Positions 35,325 to 47,912 of a DNA stretch of 64,000 bases are shown here, in pieces. The stretch covers positions 2,715,561 to 2,779,560 of the forward strand of contig MU006089.1 in assembly GCA_010093705.1 (NCBI GenBank), in the 5' to 3' direction. A model generated the notes under the pieces. That model was not told the origin of the DNA, ran no database searches, and worked only from the letters and a program-made list of their open reading frames with translations. The position numbers were made by a program, and so were the translations under genes. The first letter of the stretch is position 1. Each line of letters starts with the position of its first letter. This stretch comes from Patellaria atrata CBS 101060. Its lineage: Eukaryota > Ascomycota > Dothideomycetes > Patellariales > Patellariaceae.

Positions 35325-36573
35325 GGTTCCTCTTGAAAATGCTCGGAATATTTGGCGAGTTGACGAAGGCCTAGGCAAGAAGCCCGCCCGTAATGTTGAA
35401 GTGAGTTTAAGAATGATGAAGGAGAAATGGAGTTAAGTTCATAAAAGTGTCAGCACAACATTGAATAAGATAAGGTAGAGTTATGGAGCGAATTGTAGCA
35501 AGTGAAGATTCGGGATTCTGAAAATTATAATTTGACTGACTCGTGTTGAGATGACTACATTAAGGTGCTCCTAATCCCTCCCTTAAAACGGCTCTGGAAC
35601 CCTGATACCCCTTAAACGTTCAACTTCGACTTCCCCAGAATCCAAATATGGTAGACCTGGGCCAAAAAACATAGGGAGCCGGCGTCCCCTAACTTTCAAT
35701 ATTTATTGATAGCACTGCTCTCAAGAGTACCACTTAATGGTTTTTCAAGAAAGTCGCCGAATCAACCCTATATCAGCCCCCTTTCACGCTCGCGCCTTAA
35801 TAATGAATGTTAAACACCAATAGGTTCAACGGTAATTGCTGTTTATTCCCGAACTGATTTACTTATATCGAACTTTACTCTTGGTCGACTGATCTCGTGA
35901 GGATGTATTAAGGGTCCCTAGGGGCTAATGGGGAAACAGGCAAATTCGAGACAGATGGTCCGAAGGAAATGATGATGACGAGTAGTTATCCATTTCAATA
36001 AATATCCATTCCTTATCCCAGGCACTTTTGATGATGTCGTAATGCTGCTCTATTTCACCTAGCTCTACTATGGGTGTACCTATTGCTCTGCTGCGGGCTA
36101 TATTTACGGTCAGCGTCGAAGAAAACTAGTATGTTTCCTTTTCAGTCCGTAGTTGCTATACTCGTGATCCAACGGACTTACATTTCTGCTTTCGGTCAAC
36201 CTTACGGAAGGGGTGATAGATTGATAATTAGTTTTGCGTAGATCTTAGTATCGAGACTGACGCGGAGATTGGAAGCACGCTCAGCTCGGTCTATACTTTT
36301 AGAGACTACAGTAATAGTTGAGCAAGCTGTGCGCCGTGCAGAGTAAAGGCAAAACGGTGAGAGTGACGAAGGTAGAGATTTGTAGGGTCGATGCTCACGG
36401 TATCATAGTGAGTTAGAGGAAAAGGAAATTGTTCTGTGGGTTTTACTTTGGGTGCAACTTAAGAGCGCTGGGAGGACATTGACCACTAATCAGCGCCATA
36501 GATCCTAAGATAGTCAACTCTAATAGAAAGTGAAAGGGAGGTATGGAGGGGAGCATAGTCTTAATAGCAGTGC
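35325..36573. other. Intergenic, no supported gene
   Basis: Promoter side of dus1 plus AT-rich sequence; no gene seen. Confidence 0.4.
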
Positions 36574-36752
36574 AAAAAAAAAAACTGAAAAAAAAAACTG
36601 CAAAACAGTTCCCACCCCTCCGGGGAGGGCATGGTACATCTGCTGCCCTCAACTTAGGGCCCGAGATATGGGGGCTTTTTGCCCCCTCGGGGAATCGACC
36701 CCGGGGTTGTCGAGATATGCCCAGTGGTAACGACCACTGGGCTACCCCGGGA
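36574..36752 (-). mobile_element. tRNA-derived SINE-like Pol III unit
   Basis: On the minus strand a perfect box A, TAGCCCAGTGG (36744-36734), is followed about 33 bp on by a near-perfect box B, GGGTCGATTCC (one mismatch). They lie in a tRNA-like head, but the acceptor ends do not pair and GCCCAGTGGT / ACCACTGGGC forms an unusual 10-bp hairpin. A non-tRNA body of about 110 bp with GGGGGC / GCCCCC and CCCTCCCCGGAGGGG hairpins follows. The unit ends in two T runs (A runs of 11 and 10 at 36574-36584 and 36588-36597 on the plus strand), which are Pol III terminators. TGCAAAA occurs on both sides (36571 and 36766), possibly a target duplication. Confidence 0.5.
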
Positions 36753-36772
36753 GATGGTAACTGATTGCAAAA

Positions 36773-38034
36773 CTATTGCTTATAACTCATTTGCGGAAGG
36801 AGCCATCGGGAGAGTGTTTGAGCTGTTTGTATCCATTAGGAGGTATTCACTTGGCTCTCATTATATAACTTATTCACTGACTCTTTCTTGAGATAGATGG
36901 AACATATTTCTTCGAAATGATACTTTCATATTCTCTAACCAACATTGTCAAAAATAACTCAAGAGCATACTCCGATATCTGGGTATTACAGTAATAGAAC
37001 CGATGGAACGAACAAAAAAAATAGCAGGAGTTGCGGCAATCAGTACGGTACCGCGAAACAGTTACCTTGACTCCAACTTTACAAAACGGGACCTGGTTGC
37101 TCGGCTCTCTGGATTTGAAGTCACCCTACAAAGGTATGTTCAAGCGAACAGGTTATACATCTGAACATCTCCTTTGACTGTATCAGCAAGGTCAAAGACA
37201 AAAATTTATGTTTTGGTATAGAGCCTTATACTCACATGACAATAATCTAGTACAAGAGATTCTTCTGATGGTGAACACAGTACGGTATAGTCAAGTAATT
37301 CTGTGTTAGCTGACAACTGTTCCCGCTACTGTGACTAGCGAGTAGTGGAGAAAATTTGAAGAAGGCGAGAGCGAAAAGGAGGGCCGAACGGTAGAGGAAG
37401 AGGAGCATTTATCACATGAGAGGACTGATGATAATCGCAAGCTTATTAATTACATATTCATCAGCATATTCATCTGCACGTACTTGATCCCCAACAACAC
37501 TCCGAATGACGAAGCCTGGTAGTAAATGCAATCTCATCACCCACATCATTACACCCACCGCCACCTTCAACCTATCCAAACACCTTTACCAGACAGTGAA
37601 CAGCCAAACGCGTAAATATCCGCAAAATTACCATCCAACGCCACTGCCAAACACGAAAGACCTAACACCAAATTTTCAATCCCTCACACGGGATGAACGC
37701 AGAACGAATGAGGATCTAAACGGAATCTTGAAAAAAAATAAATGCCGTCCCGACACAATATGATTAAACACCGATTAATGCTGCTGATGAAGGAGGCCGT
37801 GACAAGTCTAAGGTATCAAGTTGGCCGTAACATCTAGAAATCTAAAGAAAGATAATGAGAAACGATAACGATAGATAACGGGACGCCAAATATGGTATGT
37901 TTAATGACGCAAATGATGGATGATGATGGAGGAGATCGAATATTCATCTAATCGATGGAACCCCACCCGATAGTTAAGGTACTACAAGCCCAGTGTGTTC
38001 TTGGGATGGAAAAGGTTAGAATTTTTGAAGGGGA
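36773..38034. other. Intergenic, no supported gene
   Basis: AT-rich. An 85-codon frame at 37506 has no motif. Nothing supported. Confidence 0.4.
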
Positions 38035-39368
38035 CTAAAATGTGCTCCACAACCAGTCTCTTGGTAAGCTCCCGACAAAGCTTCCAACTTTCTGATTCTC
38101 CGGTTGCACACTGCCCGGATTGGGATTTAGAAGAGGGGGTCTGACAAGCATGGTCGGCGTGGAGCTATCAGCACTACAAGCGGAGCTTTCACTGTTGCTT
38201 CGGCTGATACTTCTTTCCTGTTGCCATTTTTTATAGTCAGACCAACAATAATCGCAAGCTCTCTGTAACGTCCCTTGGGGATGGAAGGCGGCAGATTGAT
38301 TGAGTTTGACGGTATGCGAACTGTGTTGACTGCAGAAAATATGACCACATCGTCGACAATGATGACGGCGTTCCCAGAAGGAGAAAAACTTGGTGCAGGT
38401 CGCCAGGTCACAAACAGGAGTTGCCGAATCGAGCTGGTAAAAATGTTAGTGGTATTTCCTAAAAATCTTTCTTTATTCTCTTAGATATCAACGACGACTG
38501 AGATTAAATTATTGGGAAAATGATCGACAAAGGTATTTTCGCTTGGCTAGTACGGAACGCACTGAAACTAGCGGGAAAAGAGGTAAATGGAGAATGAGCC
38601 GAGAAAACATTCGTACGTGACACCCTGATGGGATGGCGCCATCTGTACCATGAACTTGAAACGCGACTCCGATTGTACAAAAACTCCATGATGCCTCGAA
38701 GAGGTTGATGCATAGAGTCAATATGCATTTCACTTCAGAGATGGAAAATCAAACAGCGCGATGAGCTCTATGCAGAAATTGAAGAAAAGTCGATTCGCCA
38801 AGACGGGAATATGAAAACAGAAGTAGAGAGAGACTGCTCTTTTCGTAATGAATTCAATTGGTACACTATACCTGAAATGCAATACACTTCAAGGGAAAGC
38901 TGACAAAGAAAGAATGAGGTCTTAACGTACCTTCCAATGTTCTCTCGTTGGTGGTCCTGTCACCGGTCCTACGACATCTGGGTTCCACTCATCGATTATA
39001 ACCCGATTTATTCCAGATATATATCCAGAGTCAGTACTAGTTCGAGATACATGTCCTCCCACGAAACCTGAACTACTCTCTCCACCGTCTATACCGTCCT
39101 GCTTGTCCTTTGGTGGCGAATTTCTAATAGGCTTCTCTGTTGGCCTTAAGACTGCCGGAACGTATAGAGGGGCCTTTGGGGGACGAATCTGTCGAGAAGG
39201 ATAGGGTAAGATGTTTGAACTACGAGGTGATGTAGGGGAGAGTCTCGTTGGTGTAGAATCCCCAGAGTGTTGAGTGGGCGCATACTGGTTGCCAGGACCA
39301 AAATATTGCTGTGGGAAAGTTGGAGGAGGAGTAATGACCCCAGGAGGATTTGCATACTCAGCTGTCAT
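38035..39368 (-). CDS. FYVE zinc-finger protein
   Basis: FYVE fingers bind phosphatidylinositol 3-phosphate on endosomes and vacuoles. Two exons (39368-38931 and 38433-38035) give 278 residues. The join EHWK|LDSATPVC uses GTACGT and CACTAAC...ACCAG. The N-terminal 146 residues are Pro/Ser/Gln-rich starting MTAEYANPPGVITPPP. The finger includes CDLATC (first pair spaced C-x4-C, where x2 is usual), RRHHCRRCG at 168-176 (the lipid-binding basic motif), FCSQH and ACDYC. The tail is Ser-rich. The intron is 497 bp, long for this window, so an extra exon could be hidden in it. The WKPDS-type lead-in before the first cysteine (here WKLDS) is usual for fungal members. The start is the first ATG of the frame. 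Confidence 0.88.
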
Positions 39369-41471
39369 TGTGGGAAGATGTTGCTGAACTCGTCGAGTAC
39401 CAACTCTATCCTCAGACGACAATGAGGGTGTGGTAGAGGAGGTTGAGAGGTGACAGTGGTGTGGATATATCGACCAGATATCTTTTGGATCGTCCCCCAG
39501 AAAATTATATTGGGAACAGGGAGGTCTGATAACTTCGGGGAGACAAGGTTTGGGTGATCTTGACGCGGAGGGAGGGATTGGATCAGAGATGCACGATTTC
39601 TGGGGACAAGCAAACAGCGGCGGTCTTTTAGGAGTAATGATGAGAGGCTCTTAAGGAATCCAAGCGGTCTGTAATTAACACCCTTGAGCTGGTCTATACA
39701 GCTACCTCTCGCCGTCCTCCCCCGGTGCGCTCTCAAAGATATGGAATGGTCCTATGGAAATACGGCGATTGGCGCAATGTTTGGGCGCTGGGAGCAGACG
39801 CGGTGGGAGGCGATAAGGGAGGGACCAAAGACCCTTGAGTGGGTACACAAACGTCACCGTGAGAAGCACAGGAAGGCTTAAGGACAGTCCACACAACGCT
39901 CTCTCTGTGCCTTCACCGTCGCACAGGAAGTTGTATAAATAAATAATGAAAGCATGTTGAGGAGAAGACAAAAAAGAATTGAAGGTGTACGAAAAGTTCT
40001 TGGGACTTGGGTGGTGGTGGTGTCCGTTGAGGCGGCTCTACCGCTTCTGGCTTCATGGCCACCGGCCGAATCATCAATCGTCAAGGGAATTTGGCGCTAT
40101 CGGAACGGTGATCCTTGGCACTTTAGAACTAATATTCTTTTGGGGAACTGGTCTTGCTTTCCGTAGGAAAAGTAGGTGTACTCATGAAATCACCTAGTAT
40201 CTTGTTTCTACCTATACATGAAACGCGGAAGATGGTATGAGAATAATAGAAAGGATTGATCGGATACTCTGAATATTCCTAGATAAAGATCGCCAAATAC
40301 AAGTAACACAAGAGGTCAGTGTAAGGTGTTGAGAACTTGAGATCAAGGATGATGCACTCTCCCTGCTTCCTTCCCGAGTTTTGGGCATGCGACTTTGGCG
40401 TTGGACAGCGTTCATGGATATCCCAGAATATGTTCGTCGCAAAAGTGGTCTAGCGTGAACGTCTTATCTACACCCAATAAGAAATCTCAGAATTACTCAA
40501 AAGGGCCCATCCAATACGGGCCGCTTTTCCACGTGACCGTCTCATCACGTGGAAGAGAGCCGAAAATCCTTCCCGAAGTCAAGATTAACCCGCACCAACC
40601 CGCACCAACCCGCACCAGTCCATTTCTTAAACGTAACATGTCCCTTTATGTTGAAGTTAAAAATGTAAAAGCGTGAAACCTACACGTTCAGACAAGCCAT
40701 CAAGGATAATTCCCCTAACTTCTTTTTGCCAGAGTAAGCCACACTGCGGGAGCCAAGATATCAGCACTTTCAAATCTCCGTAAAGGGACTTTCGGCACGA
40801 ACTGGCGAGATCTTGACAAGCCATAACATGCAGGTGGCAGCAACAACAGCAGCAGACATGGATGAGATGTTCACAACTGTCAACTGCAAAGCCTTGCCCC
40901 TCATCCCCAGATTCTGCCCCTCTCTCTACGGTACGCGTACAGTACCAATGCTATTTACCAGTTCTACAATACTTTAGCGAACTGCAGAAAAGCAAGCTGC
41001 GCATCCTCCATCATTTGTATGGTCAATTGTCTGTCTCAGATTCCATAATCTCCGCGTCTCAAACACCCTTGGGGATTACGTCGGACGGGGGGCCTTTGTT
41101 CCTTTCAGACGCTTGAGTGAAGCTTGCGTAGCCCAAAATGGCAGATCTTCGAGAACATCATGTTCAGCCGTGATAGCTAACATGCTCTGTAAAGGGGGTT
41201 TGCGTGCAGAGGAGCTTAATAAAAAGCAAACTTCGAATCTCTATGCTTATTGAGTATTTCTATTTTGTTTCTATATGGTAATAACCATATCCCATTTCTC
41301 TTCTTACAAACATCACATTGCTCTCATCTGAATTGCAAAAATACTCGTACTGTACCATTGCCTGTCCAGGCCTCGGCTCATTCATGTGCTCCCTGGCACT
41401 TCAATCTCTATAACAGTCCGCTTATACCTCCTCTAGACCATCAATCAATTCAGCCGCCATAGTCATCAACC
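39369..41471. other. Intergenic, no supported gene
   Basis: About 2.1 kb with small overlapping frames on both strands, none convincing. A short minisatellite lies inside (listed separately). Confidence 0.4.
40588..40617. repeat. Tandem 10-bp repeat, three copies
   Basis: The unit ACCCGCACCA occurs three times head to tail without change. No gene overlaps it convincingly. Confidence 0.85.
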
Positions 41472-43823
41472 ATGTCTTCCATATCAGGAACCGCTATGGT
41501 TCCTCCTACAGCAATTCCCCGTCCTCCACTACCGGACGTGGATCCTTTAACACCAGAACAGTGGCGGACGATTTTGGCCATCGCAGACTCCGTCATCCCG
41601 TCGATTAAACCGGCGGCAAGTTCGCACGAAGCCTCGACGAATCTTCCTGTTCCGGATAGCGAGTATTCAACCGCATTATCGACAATCCAAGGGAGCTCTA
41701 GTGCGCGAGAAGAACTAGCAAGGCACTATCTAGAGGAATGCCCGTCGACCAGTCAAGACTTTAAGAATGCTCTTACTGTCCTCTTTAGCAGAACTCTTCC
41801 GGAACAGGGCAGAAAGACATTACTTGTAATCTTGGATCTGTTAAAGTATGCGCTCGTAACTTGTGATGCAATAAAGTCACCGCTAACAGCTCTCGAGCAA
41901 TCGTGTATCATCTCTGTTACTTACAGGATATGCTACTCCAATTGCTGAACAGCCGGTGAATGTGCGTCACGAGATTATCAAAGCATGGGGCATTGGAAGA
42001 CTGGGGCCCTTACGGCTAATCCAGCGGTCCCTAACTATGCTTTTCAGAAATCTTTGGCTCAAGAACAGCCCCACGGTAGATCGTGTTCTATCTTATCCCA
42101 GGACTCCTGAAAATGGGAAGAGAAACGATAGTTTTCCGTATGAATTCCTCCAATTCAGCGCCGGCGATTCTCCAGTAACACTCGATACCGATGTTGTTAT
42201 CGTCGGAAGTGGGTGTGGAGGTGCTGTTGCAGCAAAGAACTTGGCGGAAGCAGGTCACCGAGTGGTTCTTGTAGAAAAGGCATATCACTGGACCTCTGCT
42301 CATTTTCCCATGAATCCTGACGATGCTGCACAGCACTTGTATATGAACAACCAGTTAATGGCTTGTGAGTCATCACCATGCATGAGTTCAAGATCTGCAA
42401 CTTACATCTAGTAGCGGATGACCAAAGCATCAGTGTATTTGCAGGTCAAACCTGGGGAGGCGGGGGGACAATTAATTGGTCTGCGTCACTGCAAACTCAA
42501 GGGTTTGTGCGTAAGGAGTGGGCTGATGAAGGTCTCACATTCTTCACATCTGCTGAGTTCCAGAATTCACTCGACCGTGTCTGTGACCGTATGGGAGTCT
42601 CCACTGATAATATCCAGCACAACCCAGCAAATAGAGTACTTCTAGAAGGTGGTAGGAAACTAGGTTACGCCGTCAAGCCTGTTCCTCTTAACACTGGGGG
42701 TAAGCAACATTCTTGCGGGTACTGCTCTACTGGGTGTCCCTCTTGCGAGAAGCAAGGTCCTGTAGTCTCTTGGCTTCCGGATGCAGCGCGTGCTGGAGCA
42801 GAGTTCATTGAAGGGTTTGATGCTCAGAATGTCGTCTTTGATACTATCGGGGGTAAGAAGATGGCAACAGGAGTAAGAGGTGTATGGCGCTCCCGGGATA
42901 AAGGCAAAGGTGTCAATGGTAGCGGCGTAATCTCCAGGGAGGTTTTTATCAACGCCAAGAGGGTTATAGTCTCTGCAGGGACACTTCAGAGTCCTTTACT
43001 TCTTCTCCGCTCTGGTCTTACCAATCCCCAAATTGGACGAAATCTCAAACTACATCCGGTTTCCTTGATGGGTGGTATTCATAAGGAAGAGACGAAACCA
43101 TGGGAGGGATCCATTATCACTGCGGTTGTTCATGAATTTGATAACTTGGACGGCGCAGGACACGGAGTCAAAATTGAGACATCGGTCGGACAGCCAGCTT
43201 CGTTTCTTGTATTCTTCCCTTGGAAAGGGGGCTTGGACTTCAAAGTTTTCGCGTCCAGACTCAAACATATGACGAGCATTTTCTCGATGGCTCGTGATAT
43301 AGGATCTGGTTACGTGTATCCGGAACCTTCAACGGGCCAAGTGAAAATAAGTTATACAGTATCGCCACAGGATAAAAAGCATATATTAGAAGGTCTTATT
43401 GCATGTGCAAAAATTCAGTATGTAGCAGGGGCTCAGGAAATCTTTACAGCAATACCCGGAGTGTCAAGATTTATCCGAGAGAAATCAAATACTAATGATG
43501 ACCACGAAGGTATCAATAACCCTAAGTTTCAAGAATGGCTCGCAGAGATAAGGAGGGCCGGGTTCCCAGCGCCTGAAACTCCGTTCACATCCGCACATCA
43601 GATGGGTACGTGCCGCATGGGCGTCAGTCCTCGCAATAGTGTTGTGGATCCGAAAGGACAGGTTTGGGGCACAGAGAGTTTGTTTGTAGCTGATGCCAGT
43701 GTCTTCCCAAGCGCGAGTGGTGTCAACCCTATGATCACTAATATGGCGATATCAGATTGGATCTCCAAAGGAATTGCAAAAGGGTTGAAGAAAGAGGAGG
43801 GATTTGAAAGTGCTCGATTGTAA
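41472..43823 (+). CDS. Long-chain fatty alcohol oxidase (GMC oxidoreductase)
   Basis: Oxidises long-chain alcohols to aldehydes with release of peroxide, in omega-oxidation or hydrocarbon use, typically at ER or peroxisome membranes. Three exons (41472-41845, 41898-42364 and 42415-43823) give 749 residues, the family's usual size. The first intron (52 bp, CGCTAACAG branch, acceptor CTCGAG) gives ILDLLNNRVSSLLLTGYATP, which aligns well with relatives. The second acceptor CTAGTAG gives LMASDDQSISVF. The FAD fold VVIVGSGCGGAVAAKNL lies at about 223-240. GGGTINWSAS, KQHSCGYCSTGCPSCEKQG and the C-terminal HQMGTCRMG with ASGVNPMITNM are family motifs, the last two carrying the active-site His and Asn region. 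Confidence 0.93.
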
Positions 43824-46650
43824 ACGAAGGGGATACAGCCGTAATGGCTGTATAAATTGACAGGTTTCTATCAAACATCTCCTTTTGTGTGTTTTGAATA
43901 AGGTAACTGTTAGTTCAGGGGACGTCGCCCATGTTACATATCGATGTATATTCTAGCTCATTGTCACGTTGTATAGTACATCCATGGACTTCGTCTACAC
44001 TTGATTCGGTCTTTCGGTCTACACGTCAAATTCTCCGTTTTGGTCACTTCTACTATTGCTTTCCCTCTTTTTCGCATAATTAGGCATATGGCTGGATTAT
44101 GTTGAACATACAAAAGTCATTCATCTCAAACGTGGTTCATTTGACATGAAGGGTTCGAAATCTATTAAATGTGGACCCCGACCGTTTGATTCGTGTGAGA
44201 TACGTCGTTCTTCTTTATTCAGTTATATTATCTTCTCCTCTTACTCTTGAAACTTTCACATAAGTCTCCCATTCTTTGATTACGCATGACTTCTGTCTTC
44301 AATACTTGTGTGTCTTGAGTAATCATAAAATCATTGTCATCAAAGGAGAGCGGGAAGTCTCTCTCGGTGAGGATGCGCGTCAATATTCATCACTTCACAA
44401 TCCACTTGGGGTCGGTTTCTTTAACTATTCACTTTACAGATGTTTTCTGCTTCTTTAACCATCATTACCGTTCAGAACAGAACCACACGAGAATAAATAT
44501 TTCTAACTACTGACTGTGGTCGAGGATCAAGAGTGACAAGAGATCAACTCCAAGAAATGGGCTGTTGCTTATTTCGCCATCCATTCCCGTGCAGAAACGC
44601 AAGGCGGGCGTTGCTACCCGGTTCTCGTAAATGACCATTCCCGCAGAACAGTCCCATATTGTCCACAGAACTATATGTCCGAATGCTTCTGATTGGAGCG
44701 ACTGTTCAAGAGTTCCCCAGTTTTTAAAAATGCGGGGTGCGTCTTTTTAAGTTGTACCGCCTTGGCGCTCATATGAGTGGACGTAATATATCAAGGACTA
44801 CGCTATAAAAGATCTTGAAATAAGTGCGAATAGTAGGAAAAGCTAATGGAAATAGGATATAACTGTCAAAAGACGTAGAATTGTGGAAGAACTATCAAGA
44901 TTTATCGATGAAGCCAATACGGAAGCCTTGTTCATGTCAGTAGCCAGTCATCCGATTTCCACTCCAATAGGGTGATGTACGAGGTTTATTTCATTCTTCT
45001 CGGTACAGAATAAATTGCTATCAGCACACTTCGTTATACCAGTTTTTCAGCTTTAAACCATACGGGATCAATACTAAAGTGATCATGACGGCAGTTACAC
45101 TGTATCAGCAGCTCTTTTATCAACCATCGCGTCAGCACGTGTGTCATATAGTTACCATATCCTTTAGTGAATATATGCTAACAGTAGCATAGTTGCTTAT
45201 GAACTGGCCCCACGACATGTGTCTCTGGTACGTGTTGCACAGTCTCTAATAAGTGATAGTCAGTGTCTTCCATGCGCAAATGGGGGGCATGTCGTCACCC
45301 ACGAAGAAGTCAACAGCCATGGGAACCTCAACTGTGAAGCCCACAGCTACGGAACCGGTTGGCAACATTCCCACTGGTATTACCACCGTCTTTTCCCCAG
45401 GCCGAGGGTGAAAGTAGGCTGCCAGCTCCTTGGCTAGTCACTGGTGCATTTGACGGATGAAGAAATTGGGCGAATGTCTACGATCGTAGAGTCGATTTAA
45501 AAGACGTGCTGCAACGTGATAATTTACGACCCCAACCATATTGACTTGGCTCACTCTAATGTTAATGAGCTTGGATGAACACCTTGATTTTGAAACTTCG
45601 TGTTCTTGCTGACACAAGCCATATCATATCGTCATACGACATCTGGTATTCGAGGATTGTTAATGTCTCATATGTTTCTACCTTCAAGGTGCTGGATTTG
45701 TATGGATGCGTGTGTATCTATCTCTTTCTCATCCATGCACTTTAGTCTTGGCTAATTATATACTTACACCCACAAGATAGCTATAGTGAGTGAAAGGCTA
45801 ACCTTGTGCAAGCATCCTGTAGTTCTAATCTAAGGAAAGCCTGACCTACCTGTGCGCATCAGCGAGATCTGGCTAAGACCTAAAACTGACAGTACTCCAT
45901 GATGTGTACAGCAAGCGGACAAGGACCAAGAACAACCCTTTCTGATAGAGGGGGAATAAATTCGAGGTGGAGACTTCCGCAGACGTAGGACGAGCTCACA
46001 ATACTCCTCTGCAATGCCACAATCTGTACAGTGCGTGGGTGACTTTAGTAGATGCATATAGAGTTATGCTCCAAATGTATGAAAATAAAGATACTCTGTT
46101 ACTTAAATTATAAACGTACAGAAAGGTTTACGGGATGTTGAAAATTTTCCTTCAGCCCTGCCAGGCTGTTGCGGGAGACCCCGTGCAACATGCGTCATAC
46201 CGCCGATCAGTTATTCGTTTGCGGCCTTATGGGCCTGAATCGCCAACGGCTGGATCACACCTGGGAGCCTTCCGATTCGCCCTCTTCCGGAATCCAGATT
46301 CATCACTGTGATGCCTTGTTGCCACCAACGCTGCGATCAGGGTCCTTACTGAGCGCGTCTGACGGGTTTGACCAAAAATACCATACCGTGCATGACTGCC
46401 CTGAATTTTCAGGCTGTTGTCGAACCTTTGGTTGCAAGAGTCATTATTAGAATTAGCTTTCGCAATTGCTACGTCTTAAAAGCTTATTTATGACTCCTAC
46501 ACCCATCACGGCTTCCTTCCGGGCAATTGTCATACTCAAGCACCACGAAGCACCGTCGCCTTGTTCATACCACTCAATTCCGACATCCACGAGAAAGAAA
46601 CAAACCGCTTCCTGACCTTCACGGACATCGAGAAACATCACATCAACACC
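43824..46650. other. Large intergenic region with a GC-rich patch
   Basis: About 2.8 kb without a supported gene. It is AT-rich except for about 46145-46440, which is markedly GC-richer, holds a 93-codon plus frame, and starts with a hairpin TGTTGCGGG...GTGCAACA near 46166-46191. I could not identify this patch. Confidence 0.4.
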
Positions 46651-47490
46651 ATGTCCACCGAATTCATCTCCTTCCAGCCTCCCCCGGGCGACGTCTTCAC
46701 CCACTACGACCGCACCGCTCCCTTCTCCTCCCAACCGTCCAACATCCCCCAAATCTTCAAAGACGCTATGAAAGTGCGCGAAGAAGTCTTCGTCAAGGAA
46801 CAACACTGCACTCTCGAGAACGAGCTAGACGAAGACGACCCACGTTCCTTCCACTGGGTCGTCTACGCGTCCGTCGGACAGAAGAGCGATTCCCCACAAA
46901 ACACTCACCGCGACCCCATCGCTACGGACGGAAATGGCAATAACGGAAACGGTAACGGTGCGGGAACACAGGAGGAAGAACGCCGCAAGAGCGAGACGAC
47001 GGCTACACGCATGCCCGTGGGCGTGGTCAGGTTGGTTCCGCCACCTCACCCTCCCCACCCCACGCCGGGTAGCTCGCACGCGATGGACAACTCCGAGGGC
47101 GCTCCTCCGGTCGCGGATCCGTCGAACCGTACCTCCATGCACGACGGTGTGGAACCGTATATCAAGCTCGGCCGTCTAGCTACGGTGCCCGTGTTCCGTG
47201 GAATGGGACTGTCGAAGCTGCTGGTGAACAGCGCTTTGGATTGGGCGCGGGACAATCCTGAAGCGGTACTTCCACCACCGAGCCCAGCCGTCAAAGAAGC
47301 GGCAAGGCTCGATGGGAAGGGCGAAGAAGAGGAGAGGTGGATGGGCCTTGTACTCGTGCATGCGCAGAAAGCTGTCGAGAAGGTTTGGAAGAGGTTTGGA
47401 TTCGAGACGGATGAAGGAATGGGGATCTGGTATGAAGAAGGTATCGAGCATATTGGTATGTGGAGGAGGTTGAAGGTTAAGGAGATTTGA
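46651..47490 (+). CDS. GNAT-family N-acetyltransferase with low-complexity insert
   Basis: Single exon, 279 residues, starting at the first in-frame ATG (MSTEFISFQPPPGDVF). The N-terminal motif FKDAMKVREEVFVKEQ is the GNAT helix 1-2 region, followed by ELDEDDPRSFHWVVYA. An insert of about 35 residues with Asn/Gly repeats (DGNGNNGNGNGAG) interrupts the fold before MPVGVVRLVPPPHP. The acetyl-CoA loop reads VFRGMGLSKLLVNS (RGxGxS) and is followed by VLVHAQKAVEKVWKRFGF and the C-terminal strand. Substrate unknown; the architecture resembles the yeast YJL218/YKL-type small GNAT proteins only loosely. Confidence 0.85.
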   Translation: MSTEFISFQPPPGDVFTHYDRTAPFSSQPSNIPQIFKDAMKVREEVFVKEQHCTLENELDEDDPRSFHWVVYASVGQKSDSPQNTHRDPIATDGNGNNGNGNGAGTQEEERRKSETTATRMPVGVVRLVPPPHPPHPTPGSSHAMDNSEGAPPVADPSNRTSMHDGVEPYIKLGRLATVPVFRGMGLSKLLVNSALDWARDNPEAVLPPPSPAVKEAARLDGKGEEEERWMGLVLVHAQKAVEKVWKRFGFETDEGMGIWYEEGIEHIGMWRRLKVKEI

Positions 47491-47883
47491 GTATGTTATG
47501 ACCGAACGATGGCAATGAAAATTGAGGGTAGAGGGTCATGTTAGTATAGGGCTGGAATTGCATGGTTTGGCGTCAGGTATACCCCATTCGTTACACTGAT
47601 GAGAGGATATGGCACGGATTTCTGTATAAAGGCTTATGACTTACGATCAACACCGTTATGATAGCGGTAGAAGTATGGTTTCTTCGAGATCCTAAAGTCC
47701 GAAATATTCAAAACGCATATAACAAATAAAATTGCGTTTCTTCTACCAACTCCGCCTTTAGCAAGATGTCAGAAGTAGATCTTTCAATATGTAAAATATC
47801 ACCACCACACAACCCTCCCATTCTCTCACCCGGCTCCCTTTCCTCAAGGGCCGAAATCCCCACCCTTACCAAATAAGAATCCC

Positions 47884-47891
47884 AAAAAAAA
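47884..47891 (-). terminator. Pol III terminator of tRNA-Thr
   Basis: A run of eight A on the plus strand (T8 in the sense of transcription) lies about 21 bp after the tRNA 3' end. No earlier T run of four occurs. Confidence 0.7.
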
Positions 47892-47912
47892 TGTAACCCG
47901 ATAGTGGGATTT

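Noticed and set aside
36660-36752. Ordinary tRNA gene on the minus strand
   Set aside because: Boxes A and B are present, but acceptor ends do not pair and there is no anticodon arm; better read as a tRNA-derived element.
39365-40084. Cluster of overlapping 65-120-codon frames upstream of the FYVE gene
   Set aside because: Frames on both strands overlap one another; none has a motif or good start, and the region is the FYVE promoter side.
41846-41926. 81-bp intron reading in the alcohol oxidase ending at TTACTTACAG
   Set aside because: It would put the following FAD-domain exon out of frame; the acceptor at 41897 keeps the frame and restores NNRVSSLLLTGYATP.
46166-46191. End of a solo long terminal repeat (TGTTGC...GCAACA)
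   Set aside because: No second end, no target duplication and no coding remains nearby; only a hairpin can be supported.
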